In this document: piece after piece, positions 1 to 8,211 of the stretch | Numbering within the stretch: position 1 is the stretch's first letter | How the letters are laid out: the number at the start of each line of letters is the position of its first letter | DNA from: CAZSNT01 sp964607765 | GTDB lineage: Bacteria; Verrucomicrobiota; Lentisphaeria; Oligosphaerales; JABHEG01 | Assembly (NCBI GenBank): GCA_964607765.1 | Contig: CAZSNT010000168.1 | Coordinates: 1 to 21,628, forward strand | Length of the DNA stretch: 21,628 nucleotides | Direction of reading: 5' to 3' | Notes under the pieces: model-generated | Database searches by the model: none | Told to the model about the DNA's origin: nothing | What the model saw: only the letters and a program-made list of their open reading frames with translations | Position numbers and translations under genes: made by a program

Positions 1-57
1 TACGGATGCGGGAAGGGCCTACGGATGCGGGAAGAGCCTACGGATGCGGGAAGAGGG
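1..57. repeat. Tandem 19-bp repeat, three units
   Basis: Three head-to-tail copies of a 19-base unit, TACGGATGCGGGAAGRGCC, fill the first 57 bases (units at 1-19, 20-38 and 39-57). The last copy ends in GGG instead of GCC. The array starts exactly at the window edge and may continue upstream. It lies downstream of the leftmost minus-strand gene, in non-coding DNA. The 12-base core TACGGATGCGGG recurs at 6844-6855, so it may be a dispersed intergenic element of this genome. There are no spacers between units, so it is not a CRISPR array. Confidence 0.9.
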
Positions 58-102
58 ATGGGACAAGCGGTAGCTTGATATGGCGTGTCCCGGGACGCCC
101 GG

Positions 103-1353
103 CTACTCGGCGTCGGGGATCTCCTGCATCTGGACTGTGCGGCCGTCTTCGTCCATGGACAGCTGTGCCGCTGCGATCATGCGGGTTGCCTCCAAGCCCT
201 GCGGCGCGCCGACCAACGGTGGTTTGCCGGCGCAGAAGCGACGTGTTTCCCGGATAAGTTCGAGATCCGCACCGAAGTGTGAGTGGCGGAAATCGGTGTG
301 GGTGCAGTCGAGCGTCTCACGGAGTTTGCCGTGACGACCGATGACGTTGATGACGCCGGTGTGCCGGGTCAGTACGATGCGGCCTTCGGTACCGATGAGT
401 TCGAGTGTTTCCTGGTCGTCCGCCTTCGGTGCGAAGATGCAGTAGAGCAGCGTGGCGATGACGCCGTTCTCGTAGGCGAAGTGGATCGCGGCGCGGTCGT
501 AGATGTCCGCACCAGGCAGGTACACGCAGTTGTCTTTGCGGAACTGCTCTTCGGTCTCATCGTTCCAGGAATCGCCGAGCCGGATGACATCTTCCTGGCT
601 CGGTTTCTTCACCTTACGTGAGCGATACGGGCAGTCGCGGTCGCATTCGCTGCAGCGTTCGGGGGCGTTCGGGTCCGGGGTGAACACGTCGCGGCCGCCG
701 AATCCGTTCACGCGCAGAGCGCGGCTTTGGGCGAACCAGTTGAACACGTCGCAGTGGTGGCTGGACTTGTCCATGAGTGCGCCGCCGGACCATTCGCGTC
801 GGCGGTGCCACGTCTGGAAGAAGTGCCAGAAGGGGATGACGTCGCGCAGTGTCATCATCTTCAGGTCGCCGATGACGCCTTCCTGCAGCAGCTCGAACGC
901 TTTGCGCCACGGCGGTTCGTAACGGCGCGTGAAGCCCATGATGAGAGGGTTGGCGGCACGTCGCTCCTCCTCCACGATGCGTGCTGCGTCCTCGGGCGTG
1001 TGGGCGAGGGGTTTGTCCACGTAGACCTTCTTGCCGGAACGCAGGGCGGGGACGGCTGCGAGCCGGTGGGCGTTGCTGTGGGTGGTGACCAGCACAAAGT
1101 CTACGTCCGGCGCGGCGGTCAGCGCATCGATGTCCTGGTACAGGGCGGGTGCGGCCAGCTCAATCTGCTGCTCCCCGAACTTGGCCTGCAGGTAGGCGGC
1201 GGCCTCTGCCAGCCGTGCCGGATTCCGGTCTGCGAGCGCCGTGACGCGGAACCCGGTCTCGTTCGCGGTCTCCGCAATGCACGTGCCCAGGCAGCGGACA
1301 CCCCTGCCGCCTGCTCCGATGATCCCGACACCAACTGTTTCGCAAGAGGACAT
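103..1353 (-). CDS. Gfo/Idh/MocA family NAD(P)-dependent oxidoreductase with a cysteine cluster
   Basis: This 416-residue protein is a probable sugar or inositol dehydrogenase-like enzyme of the Gfo/Idh/MocA family, acting in the cytoplasm with NAD(P). The N-terminal Rossmann fold shows VGIIGAGGRG (nucleotide-binding glycines about 13-18) and ALADRNP about 39-45. The family's catalytic lysine lies in VYVDKPLA (K114). The C-terminal substrate domain has GGALMDKSSHHCDVFNW (about 190-206), which supplies the usual Lys/Asp/His residues. An insertion around 232-276 holds CSECDRDCPY plus C276, a possible metal-binding cluster seen in only some family members. The ATG at 1353 follows a GGAG about nine bases upstream. 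It is the last gene of a minus-strand unit, 33 bp after a histidine kinase, and could be a target or a bystander of that sensor. The substrate cannot be assigned. Family confidence is high. Confidence 0.93.
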   Translation of the reverse strand: MSSCETVGVGIIGAGGRGVRCLGTCIAETANETGFRVTALADRNPARLAEAAAYLQAKFGEQQIELAAPALYQDIDALTAAPDVDFVLVTTHSNAHRLAAVPALRSGKKVYVDKPLAHTPEDAARIVEEERRAANPLIMGFTRRYEPPWRKAFELLQEGVIGDLKMMTLRDVIPFWHFFQTWHRRREWSGGALMDKSSHHCDVFNWFAQSRALRVNGFGGRDVFTPDPNAPERCSECDRDCPYRSRKVKKPSQEDVIRLGDSWNDETEEQFRKDNCVYLPGADIYDRAAIHFAYENGVIATLLYCIFAPKADDQETLELIGTEGRIVLTRHTGVINVIGRHGKLRETLDCTHTDFRHSHFGADLELIRETRRFCAGKPPLVGAPQGLEATRMIAAAQLSMDEDGRTVQMQEIPDAE

Positions 1354-1386
1354 TGGCGATGCTCCGTGATGGGGTTGCGGCGGCGG

Positions 1387-2985
1387 TTACGCCTGCTCGG
1401 TTCGGGCCTCTGCGTTCGCGGGCTGCCGAGGCGCGGTTGGCTGTGTCAGCGGCAGTTCGATCACAAACGCCGTTCCTTGTCCGGGTCGACCTTCGACCGT
1501 GATGCGGCCGCCATGCCGGTCCGTGATGCGGCGGCACACTGCCAGTCCGACGCCGGTGCCCGCATAATCGTCGCGGCTGTGCAGGCGCTGGAACACCCCG
1601 AAGATACGTTCGCTATACTTCGGGTCAATGCCGATGCCGTTATCTTCTACGACGAAAACGGCCCAGCGTGCTGAGGCGTCAGGTGCGGTTGTGGCTGTCT
1701 CTGTCTGCTGCTGCGTGCGTTCCCGGGGATAGATGCTGACGACGGGCGTGACATCGGGCCGACGGAACTTGACGGCGTTGCTGATCAGGTTCTGGAGCAG
1801 CTGCCGAATTTGCGTGGGATCAGCCTGGAGCTTGGGCAGTGTCTCGACCTGGACCTCGACGTCGTTCTCGCCGATGCTGACTTCCAGATCGGACAGGACA
1901 TCGCGAACAGCCTTGTTGAGATCGACCGTTTCGAAGGGCCTCGCGCGGGCGGCGAGCCGCGAGAACGTCAGCAGATCGGTGATGAGCGTGCGCATCCTGT
2001 CGCTGGCGTTGAGCATTCGTGCCAGGTACTCCCTGCAGCGCTCGTCGAGCACGGGTTCGGCCCGGGTCTTGAGCCGGTCCCCGAATGCGGCAATCTTGCG
2101 GAGCGGCTCCTGCAGGTCGTGCGACGCGGCGTAGGCGAACTGCTCCAAGTCCATGTTGGACTGTTTCAACTCCTCCGAGAGCTTGGTGAGTGCCGCTTGG
2201 GCGCGGCGGCGTTCTGCGACTTCCTCGTTCAGATCGTTCCGTGACGCTGTAGTGGCCAGCAGCACGGCCATCATGTCATCGAACGCCCTGGCGAGTGCGC
2301 CGATCTCATCGGCAGAATCTGTGCCCACTTTGTGGTGCAGGTTGCCTTGCGCGATGACGGCTGTGCCTTGCTGCAACTGCAACACGGGCCTTACGACGGA
2401 CCTGGTGATCCAGGTTGCGCCCCCGATCAGGGCGAGTCCGAGGATCGCGATGCAGGCGAGTACGACCGTGCGCTCGAACCTGCGCAGGGCCTCTTGCCGA
2501 GTCAGCACTCGATCGTGCACCACGGCCACTCTGGCGACGACAATCTGCGCTTTGATGGACAGCTGCCCGCCCAGTCTCTGGCGGAGTTCCTGCTGCAGTC
2601 GGGGGGCAGGCGCCGTCTCCGCCGTATTGGGCCGACTCAGCGCGACCAGTCGCTGGAACACCCGGTACATTTCACGATGCGCATCACGGGTCTGTCGCAG
2701 CATCTCCCGATCGTCGTCCGTGACGGGTTCCAGGGCGCCGATCAGGTTGGTGAGCGAGTCGTAGGCTGCGAGCCACTGATGGTGTGCTCGCTCATTGGCG
2801 CGTAACAGGTAATCGGCACTCAGTGTCTGGAGGTCGAACGCTCGCTTCTCGATGTTCTGAATGGCGTCCACGGTCCGGTGTACATGCTGCAGCTGCCGGA
2901 ACGACACGGTGCAGGCGGCGAATGCCACGGCCACGACACACCCGGAGGCCACGAGGCAGAGCTGGGCTTTGGCGCGGATTCTCAT
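1387..2985 (-). CDS. Membrane HAMP sensor histidine kinase
   Basis: This 532-residue two-component sensor kinase has a typical layout. There is an N-terminal membrane segment (about 8-28), an extracytoplasmic helical region of about 145 residues, and a second membrane segment (about 173-193). A HAMP linker follows (about 195-250, with DEIGALARAFDDMM), then a short coiled coil. The HisKA dimerisation domain carries the phospho-acceptor in FAYAASHDLQEPL (H289). The ATPase domain has an N-box NLISNAVKF (about 399-407), a G1 box EDNGIGI (447-453) and a G2 box GTGVGLAV (476-483). All key residues look intact, so it should be an active kinase of the phytochrome-like HDLQEPL type. It starts only 3 bp after the substrate-binding protein stop, which implies translational coupling and a shared ligand-sensing job. 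No cognate response regulator lies beside it. Confidence 0.95.
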   Translation of the reverse strand: MRIRAKAQLCLVASGCVVAVAFAACTVSFRQLQHVHRTVDAIQNIEKRAFDLQTLSADYLLRANERAHHQWLAAYDSLTNLIGALEPVTDDDREMLRQTRDAHREMYRVFQRLVALSRPNTAETAPAPRLQQELRQRLGGQLSIKAQIVVARVAVVHDRVLTRQEALRRFERTVVLACIAILGLALIGGATWITRSVVRPVLQLQQGTAVIAQGNLHHKVGTDSADEIGALARAFDDMMAVLLATTASRNDLNEEVAERRRAQAALTKLSEELKQSNMDLEQFAYAASHDLQEPLRKIAAFGDRLKTRAEPVLDERCREYLARMLNASDRMRTLITDLLTFSRLAARARPFETVDLNKAVRDVLSDLEVSIGENDVEVQVETLPKLQADPTQIRQLLQNLISNAVKFRRPDVTPVVSIYPRERTQQQTETATTAPDASARWAVFVVEDNGIGIDPKYSERIFGVFQRLHSRDDYAGTGVGLAVCRRITDRHGGRITVEGRPGQGTAFVIELPLTQPTAPRQPANAEARTEQA

Positions 2986-2988
2986 GGC

Positions 2989-4047
2989 TCATCTCAAAAT
3001 GGTCACACGGCCCGGGTCGGCGCGGCTGAGTGCGTCAGGGTGGAGGAAGTCGAGATAATTCGGCACGCTCTCCGTGTCCACGAGACCGGCGTTCTGTGCC
3101 CATGCCGCTTCGTCTTCCAAGCCGATCAGCAGAGCCTGCTCCATGCACACACGCCACTCGTGCTGCGCCAGAGCGGCGGTGGCTGCGTCGTGCGAGATGC
3201 CAAGGCGGCCGGCGAGTGTGGTCACAAGGGCTTGCGGGTCCGCTTTCGCGAGTTTCTCTGCCTGCAAGAGGGCTCGCACGATCAGGTCCGGCACGCCGGG
3301 GTGCGTCTCTATCAGTCCGGAGGCGACCACAACGTGTTCGGTTCTGTGGTAGAGGCCGGGTTCTGCGAACACAACCGCGTTGTCTCCAAGCGCATCGGTT
3401 GCCTGACTGACGTATGGTTCGCGCATGGAGAAAGCGTCGATCCGACCGTCGATCAGCGCCTCGGGGAGTTCTTCCGCTTTCATGAAAGAGAGGGTCACCT
3501 GTTCCTCGGGGATGCCGTGTCTGGCCAGGAACATGTGCAGGTAGAAGTGCACGGCGGACCCGCGTTGGGTGGCCACTGTCTTGCCGCGCAGGTCCTCGGG
3601 CTCGGCGATACCTGCCGTCCGGTTTGCCACGACACATGCGGGATTCCCGGTCGCGGCGATCTGACACAGCATGCGGAACGTGCCGGCTTTGAAGCTCTCG
3701 AACACGATCGGCACGTCGGCCGTCGTAGCCAGCTGCCCTTCGCCCGCGAGCATTGCCTTGAGCGCGCGTTTGCCGCTGACGTATTCCCTGGCTTCCACCC
3801 GCAGACCCTCGGCAGCGAACAACCCCCTGTCAAGGGCGAGGTGGACGAGGGCGCTTGGGGGTTGGCCGGCCACGCAGAACGTGATGGGCACGGGCGCGGC
3901 AGTGTCTGCGGCGGGCGGAGTGGTCCCGGGGCGCCTGTCGATGTTCATCACAGCGATCAGGATGATGCAGGTCAGCGCCACAATCGGCAGGACGTGCGCG
4001 GCGATGCGCCCGAAGCCGCGGCTGGCGAGAGACGTTGAGTCGTTCAT
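2989..4047 (-). CDS. Membrane-anchored NMT1/SsuA-like periplasmic substrate-binding protein
   Basis: This 352-residue protein is of the type-2 periplasmic binding fold used for sulfonates, nitrate, pyrimidine precursors or aromatic acids. Residues 14-35 form one hydrophobic segment with no clear cleavage or lipobox site, so it is probably an uncleaved membrane anchor. The mature part begins ITFCVAGQPPSALVHLALDRGLF, and the hinge-region signature is LRGKTVATQRGSAVHFYL. The frame is open up to 4242, but the ATG at 4047 is chosen because GGAGGG lies about six bases upstream and the hydrophobic anchor then sits at the N terminus. No ABC permease or ATPase gene is adjacent, whereas a HAMP kinase follows after 3 bp. 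I infer a ligand-presenting sensor partner rather than a transporter component. The ligand is unknown. Confidence 0.88.
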   Translation of the reverse strand: MNDSTSLASRGFGRIAAHVLPIVALTCIILIAVMNIDRRPGTTPPAADTAAPVPITFCVAGQPPSALVHLALDRGLFAAEGLRVEAREYVSGKRALKAMLAGEGQLATTADVPIVFESFKAGTFRMLCQIAATGNPACVVANRTAGIAEPEDLRGKTVATQRGSAVHFYLHMFLARHGIPEEQVTLSFMKAEELPEALIDGRIDAFSMREPYVSQATDALGDNAVVFAEPGLYHRTEHVVVASGLIETHPGVPDLIVRALLQAEKLAKADPQALVTTLAGRLGISHDAATAALAQHEWRVCMEQALLIGLEDEAAWAQNAGLVDTESVPNYLDFLHPDALSRADPGRVTILR

Positions 4048-4065
4048 GAATACCCTCCGCTCTGT

Positions 4066-4094
4066 AACGTATTGATCCTGCCCGGGACTGTCAA
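4066..4094 (-). promoter_or_regulatory. Possible sigma70-type promoter for the minus-strand operon
   Basis: On the minus strand a perfect TTGACA (4089-4094) is followed, after 17 bases, by TACGTT (4066-4071), a poor -10 match (three of six). The predicted start of transcription would fall about 12 bases before the ATG at 4047, right at its ribosome-binding site, which is unusually short. It is plausible by position, between divergent genes, but weak. Confidence 0.35.
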
Positions 4095-4155
4095 TGGGTT
4101 GGGCCGCCCTGCAGGTCAGCTTGCAATCCATGGCGGCCTTGCCATCGTAGTGGCG

Positions 4156-5529
4156 ATGATTGAGATTGAGTTCAAGAGCGGCACGTTGGTTCTGGACGGT
4201 CCTGAGGACGAGATGCTCCCGCTCGCGCCGTACTGCACCCATGACTCACGGATCGGCAAGTTCCGTGCCCGTGCCTGTGAGTACGCCGCGATCGTCACGC
4301 ATCTGCACAGCCGGCGCAAGCCGTACCGTGACGAGGCCCGGGCGTACGCGCCGCTGTCCCTGACGTTTCACGACACGCGCTCGCCTCGCGGATACCAGGC
4401 TGACGCAGTATCGGCGTGGTTCGACGGCAAGCGTCGCGGCGTTGTGGTGCTGCCGACCGGCTCGGGCAAGTCGTTCGTCGCGCATCTGGCGATTGCGCGC
4501 ACGCAGCGCCCGACTCTCGTAGTGGTGCCGACGATCGATCTGCTGCAGCAGTGGGCGACGCAATTGGAGTCGGCGTTCGGTTGCGAGGTGGGGATGCTGG
4601 GCGGCGGCAGCCGTGAGGTGCGCGATCTGACGGTGAGCACGTACGACTCGGCGGCGCTGATGATGGAGTTCATCGGCAACCGGTTCGGGCTGCTCATCGT
4701 GGACGAGTGTCACCACCTGCCCGGGCCGACGAACCAGACCGTGGCGAGCATGTGCATCGCGCCGTTCCGGATGGGGCTGACCGCGACGCCGGAGCGCGAC
4801 GACGACGGCGAGGCGGTCGTCGAGCAGCTTCTGGGTCCGGTCTGTTTCCGGCGCGGCATTCATGAGTTGGAGGGGCGGGTGTTGTCGCCGTACCGAACGG
4901 TGCGGCTGGGATTGGAGCTGGATCCGGACGAGCTGGCGGACTACGAGCGTGAGCGTGCCGTCTACATGGGGTTTGTGCGTGCGAACCGGATCAACTTCGG
5001 TGATCCCAAGGGCTGGGTGCGGTTTGTGGGGTTGTGTGCGCGCAAGCGCGGCGGACGCGACGCGTTCAACGCGTACCTGGCGCAGAAACGGATTGCCCGG
5101 TCCAGCCGCGCCAAGTTCCGCACGATCTGGTCGCTGCTGCGCGAGCATGCCGGGGAACGCGTGCTGATCTTCACGGCGGACAATCGCACCGCCTACGACA
5201 TCGGTGAGGCCTTTGTCCTGCCCGTGCTGACGCACCACACGAAGGTGCAGGAGCGCAAAGCGTTCCTGGACGCGTTCCGCTCGGGGCAGTACTCCGTGCT
5301 GGTCACCAGCCGCGTGTTGAACGAGGGCATCGACGTTCCGGAAGCGAGTGTGGGCATCGTGGTATCGGGCAGCGGCAGCACGCGCGAACACGTGCAGCGG
5401 TTGGGGCGCCTGCTGCGTCCGGTCGCCGAGAAACAGGCGTGTCTTTACGAGTTGGTCAGCCGGCAGACCAGTGAATCGTACGTGAGCGATCGACGGCGGA
5501 AACACCGTGCTTACCAAAGATCTCATTAA
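4156..5529 (+). CDS. XPB/RAD25-type superfamily 2 DNA helicase
   Basis: This helicase of about 457 residues is an ATP-dependent DNA translocase. Two RecA-like domains are visible. Domain 1 has SPRGYQADAV (Q motif region, about 76-85), Walker A LPTGSGKS (99-106), the Walker B box IVDECHH (181-187) and motif III LTATPERDD (208-216). Domain 2 has VLIFTADN (about 336-343), VTSRVLNEGIDVPEA (383-397) and motif VI QRLGRLLRP (414-422). The short N-terminal stretch before Walker A fits XPB/RAD25-like proteins. The ATG at 4156 lacks a strong ribosome-binding site; a GTG at 4150 or a TTG at 4072 are in-frame alternatives. Its 3' end overlaps the DUF790/Bax1-type gene by 23 bp, matching the archaeal XPB-Bax1 helicase-nuclease pair. 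A role in DNA repair or foreign-DNA processing is inferred. Confidence 0.92.
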   Translation: MIEIEFKSGTLVLDGPEDEMLPLAPYCTHDSRIGKFRARACEYAAIVTHLHSRRKPYRDEARAYAPLSLTFHDTRSPRGYQADAVSAWFDGKRRGVVVLPTGSGKSFVAHLAIARTQRPTLVVVPTIDLLQQWATQLESAFGCEVGMLGGGSREVRDLTVSTYDSAALMMEFIGNRFGLLIVDECHHLPGPTNQTVASMCIAPFRMGLTATPERDDDGEAVVEQLLGPVCFRRGIHELEGRVLSPYRTVRLGLELDPDELADYERERAVYMGFVRANRINFGDPKGWVRFVGLCARKRGGRDAFNAYLAQKRIARSSRAKFRTIWSLLREHAGERVLIFTADNRTAYDIGEAFVLPVLTHHTKVQERKAFLDAFRSGQYSVLVTSRVLNEGIDVPEASVGIVVSGSGSTREHVQRLGRLLRPVAEKQACLYELVSRQTSESYVSDRRRKHRAYQRSH

Positions 5530-6811
5530 GTGCAGGATAGAGCAGGGCCGAGTCAGGCCGCGCTTCGTGGACGTTGACGACAACGCCTTACTGGGGCTGG
5601 CTGCACAGCTTCTCGATGTGTACCGCGCCACGCCGCCGCCGGCTCGTGCGGACATCGCAGCGGCAGTCGAGCCATTGCTCAATACGTACCGCGACACGCA
5701 GCTGGCGAAAGGGCTGAACAAGCTGCTGCTGGATCGCTCCGAGTTCGGACACACGAGCGACCTGGATTTCCCCGCACTCCGTGCACAGCTGTTCGAGGCG
5801 TCGTTCGCCGCGCTGCGCGACGTGCCGGATGAGGATGCCGCAGTGTTCCGCAAACAGGTTCTCGATAGCCTGGCGCTGCCGGGCGCGTTCACCGGCACGG
5901 GGCTTTACGCCGACCTGCCGGAGAACGAGCAGCTCGTCAAGTTCAAAGACATGACCCCCCGCGAACTGCTGCAGCGCTACAATGTTGCCTTGGTCCAATC
6001 GCTGCTGCTGCGCGCGGACTCGTTGCGGCTGGCGGTGAGCTCCGCGGACGCGGCGCAATTGCGTCGCTTGTTCAAGTACCTGCGCTTCTTCCGCCTGCTG
6101 GCACGTGTGAACCGGGCCGATGCGCCGGTCAAGAGCGCCCCCGACCGGACCGCGTTCGAGATCGTGATCGACGGTCCGGCCAGCCTGGTGGACGGCGCGA
6201 AGAAATACGGGCTGCAGCTGGCGTCGTTCTTCCCGGCGGTGTGCGGGCTGGAGCGCTGGCAGCTGGACACGAGTGTGCCGTGGAAGGGCCGGAAACTGCG
6301 GCTGCTGGTCAGCGAGCGTGCGCGGCTGGTCAGCCACTACCGGAATCTGGGCGCGTACACGCCCGAAGAGATCCGGATGTTCGCGCAGCACTTCGCGGAG
6401 AAAGTGCAGGACTGGCAGGTGGTCGACGACCACCCGTTCCTGGAAACCGCAGGGCAGGAGCTGGTCTTCCCGGACCTGAGTTTCAGGGATGGCGCCGGGC
6501 AGGTTGTGCACTTGGAGCTGTTCCATCGCTGGCACGCCGGGCAGTTGCTTGCACGCCTGGAATTCGTCGAGGCCCAGCCGGATCTGCCGCTCATCGTGGG
6601 CGTGGATCAGGCATTGGCGAAGCGGCCCGAGATCCGCACCGCGCTGGACGCCAACACCTGGTTCGAAGACCACGGCTTCGAGTTCCGCAACTACCCCACC
6701 GTGGCGAAAGTCAAGGCCTGCCTTGCCCGTATCGCTCCGCCGTCCGGTTCCGGAGCCCCTGACACGCCGGTCACCGACGAGCCCGACCTGTTCTCGTGGC
6801 GCGGCTCGTGA
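5507..6811 (+). CDS. DUF790/Bax1-type nuclease, partner of the XPB-like helicase
   Basis: This 434-residue protein matches the DUF790 (COG3372) family, whose archaeal member Bax1 binds XPB and cuts DNA. Hallmarks I recognise are the opening MLTKDLIKCRIEQGRVRPRF, the stretch LYADLPENEQLVKF (about 133-146) followed by LLQRYNVALVQSLLL, and a C-terminal PD-(D/E)XK-like nuclease core. That core comprises FPDLSFRDG (D323), LELFHRWH (E337) and QLLARLEF. Family members usually have a lysine where R350 sits here; this is from memory, and the change could tune or weaken catalysis. It starts with GTG at 5507, inside the helicase gene, so the two are translationally coupled and probably form a complex. 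A trailing low-complexity tail rich in Pro, Ser and Gly follows about residue 410. Confidence 0.9.
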   Translation: MLTKDLIKCRIEQGRVRPRFVDVDDNALLGLAAQLLDVYRATPPPARADIAAAVEPLLNTYRDTQLAKGLNKLLLDRSEFGHTSDLDFPALRAQLFEASFAALRDVPDEDAAVFRKQVLDSLALPGAFTGTGLYADLPENEQLVKFKDMTPRELLQRYNVALVQSLLLRADSLRLAVSSADAAQLRRLFKYLRFFRLLARVNRADAPVKSAPDRTAFEIVIDGPASLVDGAKKYGLQLASFFPAVCGLERWQLDTSVPWKGRKLRLLVSERARLVSHYRNLGAYTPEEIRMFAQHFAEKVQDWQVVDDHPFLETAGQELVFPDLSFRDGAGQVVHLELFHRWHAGQLLARLEFVEAQPDLPLIVGVDQALAKRPEIRTALDANTWFEDHGFEFRNYPTVAKVKACLARIAPPSGSGAPDTPVTDEPDLFSWRGS

Positions 6812-6843
6812 GCGCCGGATGCCGCTGGCCCCGGATGTCGGTC

Positions 6844-6855
6844 TACGGATGCGGG
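6844..6855 (+). repeat. Isolated copy of the TACGGATGCGGG core
   Basis: The 12-base core of the tandem repeat at 1-57 recurs once here, in the gap between the DUF790-type gene and the ATPase gene. A 12-base match in GC-rich DNA is suggestive rather than conclusive, but both sites are intergenic and lie just after gene ends. Confidence 0.55.
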
Positions 6856-6936
6856 GGCAGAGATGCAGGGGATGAGTCATCGGGTCACCGTGCTCGCGGA
6901 AGCCCATCCAAGAGGGCTTGACCGAGGGCCGAGATC

Positions 6937-6966
6937 TTGACAAAGTGCAGTCCGAATGCATATTAA
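6937..6966 (+). promoter_or_regulatory. Sigma70-like promoter upstream of the ATPase gene
   Basis: A perfect TTGACA (6937-6942) is followed after 18 bases by TATTAA (6961-6966); shifted readings give CATATT at 16 or ATATTA at 17. This AT-rich patch stands out in the GC-rich gap, and transcription would begin about 25 bases before the ATG at 6999. It is the best promoter-like sequence I see in the window. Confidence 0.6.
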
Positions 6967-6998
6967 CAGCGGAGGGAGCGCTGATAATAGGCTAGGCT

Positions 6999-8207
6999 AT
7001 GAGGTGGATTCCGCGACATCTGCGGGCTGTTCTGGAACGGGCCGCCGGCCAGTTCCCGGCCGTCATCCTCACGGGGGCACGGCAGACGGGGAAGACGGAG
7101 CTCTGTCGCCGCACGTTCCCCGGCGCCGACTACCTGACCCTCGACATTCCTGCCAATGCCGCCGCTGCGGAGGCCGCACCGGAGCAGCTGCTGGGACGTT
7201 ACCGTGAGCCGCTCATCCTCGATGAGGTGCAGTACTGCCCCGGCATCCTGCGACACCTCAAAGTCCTGATCGACGCCGACCGGCGCCCGGGACGTTTCGT
7301 GCTCACGGGCTCGCAGAACTTTGGGCTCATGCAGGGCGTCACGGAGAGTCTCGCGGGGCGCTGTGCCGTGCTGGTCCTGCCCACGCTGTCTCTCGCGGAA
7401 CTGTCGGAGGCCGAGCCGCAAGTGCGCGACGAGGCGGAATTCCACTGGCGCAGCGGTTTCCCGGAGCTTTGGCAGCGGCGTGACACGGACCGGGATCTGT
7501 GGTTGGGTTCCTACGTGACGACCTACTTGGAGCGCGATGTCCGCAACCTGCAGAACGTGGGCGATCTCAGGGAGTTCGACCGGTTCCTTCGGGCTGCCGC
7601 GTTGCGCTGTTCGCAGCTGGTCTCCGTGGCGAGTATGGCGCGAGACGTCGGAGTGGCTCCCAGCACGGCCAAAAGCTGGCTGGCGGTGTTGGAGGCAAGC
7701 CACCAGGTGTTCTTCGTCGAGCCCTACTATCGGAATGCGGGCAAACGGCTGATCAAGACTCCCAAACTCTACTTCTCCGAGCCGGGGCTGTTGCTGTGGT
7801 TGCTGGGCTTCCGCAGTTGGGACGACGCCACACGCTGCCCCATGTGGGGAGCGATCTGGGAGTGTATCGCCATGGCCGAGATCCGCAAGACGCTGCAGGA
7901 CATCGGGCGTCAGGCTCGAATGTACTTCTGGCGAACGGCATCCGGTGCAGAAGTGGATCTGCTGCTCGAGCTCGGCGGCGGTGCTGTGCTCGCTGTGGAG
8001 TGCAAAGCCGCGGCGAAGATCGCCCGCCGCGACCTCGGCGGCCTCCATGCCCTGGCCCGGGACTATGGCGAGGGAACTGTGGCCAACGCGCTGGTGGTCT
8101 GTCGCCCGCCTGCAGCCTATCCGGTTGATTCCCCGCTCGGCGTGTCGGCCGTGCCGCTGGCCGGTCCGGAAGGGATCACGTCCATTGTCCGGAAGACTCT
8201 CGGCTGA
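6999..8207 (+). CDS. AAA-type ATPase with a DUF4143-like C-terminal region
   Basis: This 402-residue protein belongs to the large COG1373 family of P-loop ATPases. Walker A is LTGARQTGKTEL (about 24-35), Walker B is LILDEVQY (72-79), and a sensor-like LTGSQNF follows at 102-108. The middle part has a winged-helix look (SMARDVGVAPSTAKSWLAVLE, about 212-232). The C-terminal DUF4143 region ends in SGAEVDLLLE and AVECKAAAK, resembling a degenerate PD-(D/E)XK fold. The cellular role of the family is unsettled; members are common in accessory DNA and vary between strains. No strong ribosome-binding site precedes the ATG at 6999, although GGAGGG lies about 22 bases upstream. It stands alone behind its own promoter and ends 4 bp from the convergent small gene. 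Confidence 0.93.
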   Translation: MRWIPRHLRAVLERAAGQFPAVILTGARQTGKTELCRRTFPGADYLTLDIPANAAAAEAAPEQLLGRYREPLILDEVQYCPGILRHLKVLIDADRRPGRFVLTGSQNFGLMQGVTESLAGRCAVLVLPTLSLAELSEAEPQVRDEAEFHWRSGFPELWQRRDTDRDLWLGSYVTTYLERDVRNLQNVGDLREFDRFLRAAALRCSQLVSVASMARDVGVAPSTAKSWLAVLEASHQVFFVEPYYRNAGKRLIKTPKLYFSEPGLLLWLLGFRSWDDATRCPMWGAIWECIAMAEIRKTLQDIGRQARMYFWRTASGAEVDLLLELGGGAVLAVECKAAAKIARRDLGGLHALARDYGEGTVANALVVCRPPAAYPVDSPLGVSAVPLAGPEGITSIVRKTLG

Positions 8208-8211
8208 GAGC

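Noticed and set aside
1..57. Start of a CRISPR array
   Set aside because: The repeat units abut directly with no spacers and the unit is only 19 bases.
84..98. Hairpin around GTCCCGGGAC as a terminator for the leftmost gene
   Set aside because: The palindrome has no loop room, imperfect outer pairing and no T-run on the minus strand.
2878..4038. Plus-strand open frame antisense to the substrate-binding protein gene
   Set aside because: Composition is His/Arg/Gly-rich and no ribosome-binding site or motif is present; the minus strand encodes a clear binding protein.
4246..5898. Long open frame on the minus strand across the helicase and DUF790-type genes
   Set aside because: It is a shadow of GC-rich coding DNA: the opposite strand carries clear helicase motifs, and the antisense translation is low-complexity, rich in Arg, Ala and Ser without any motif.
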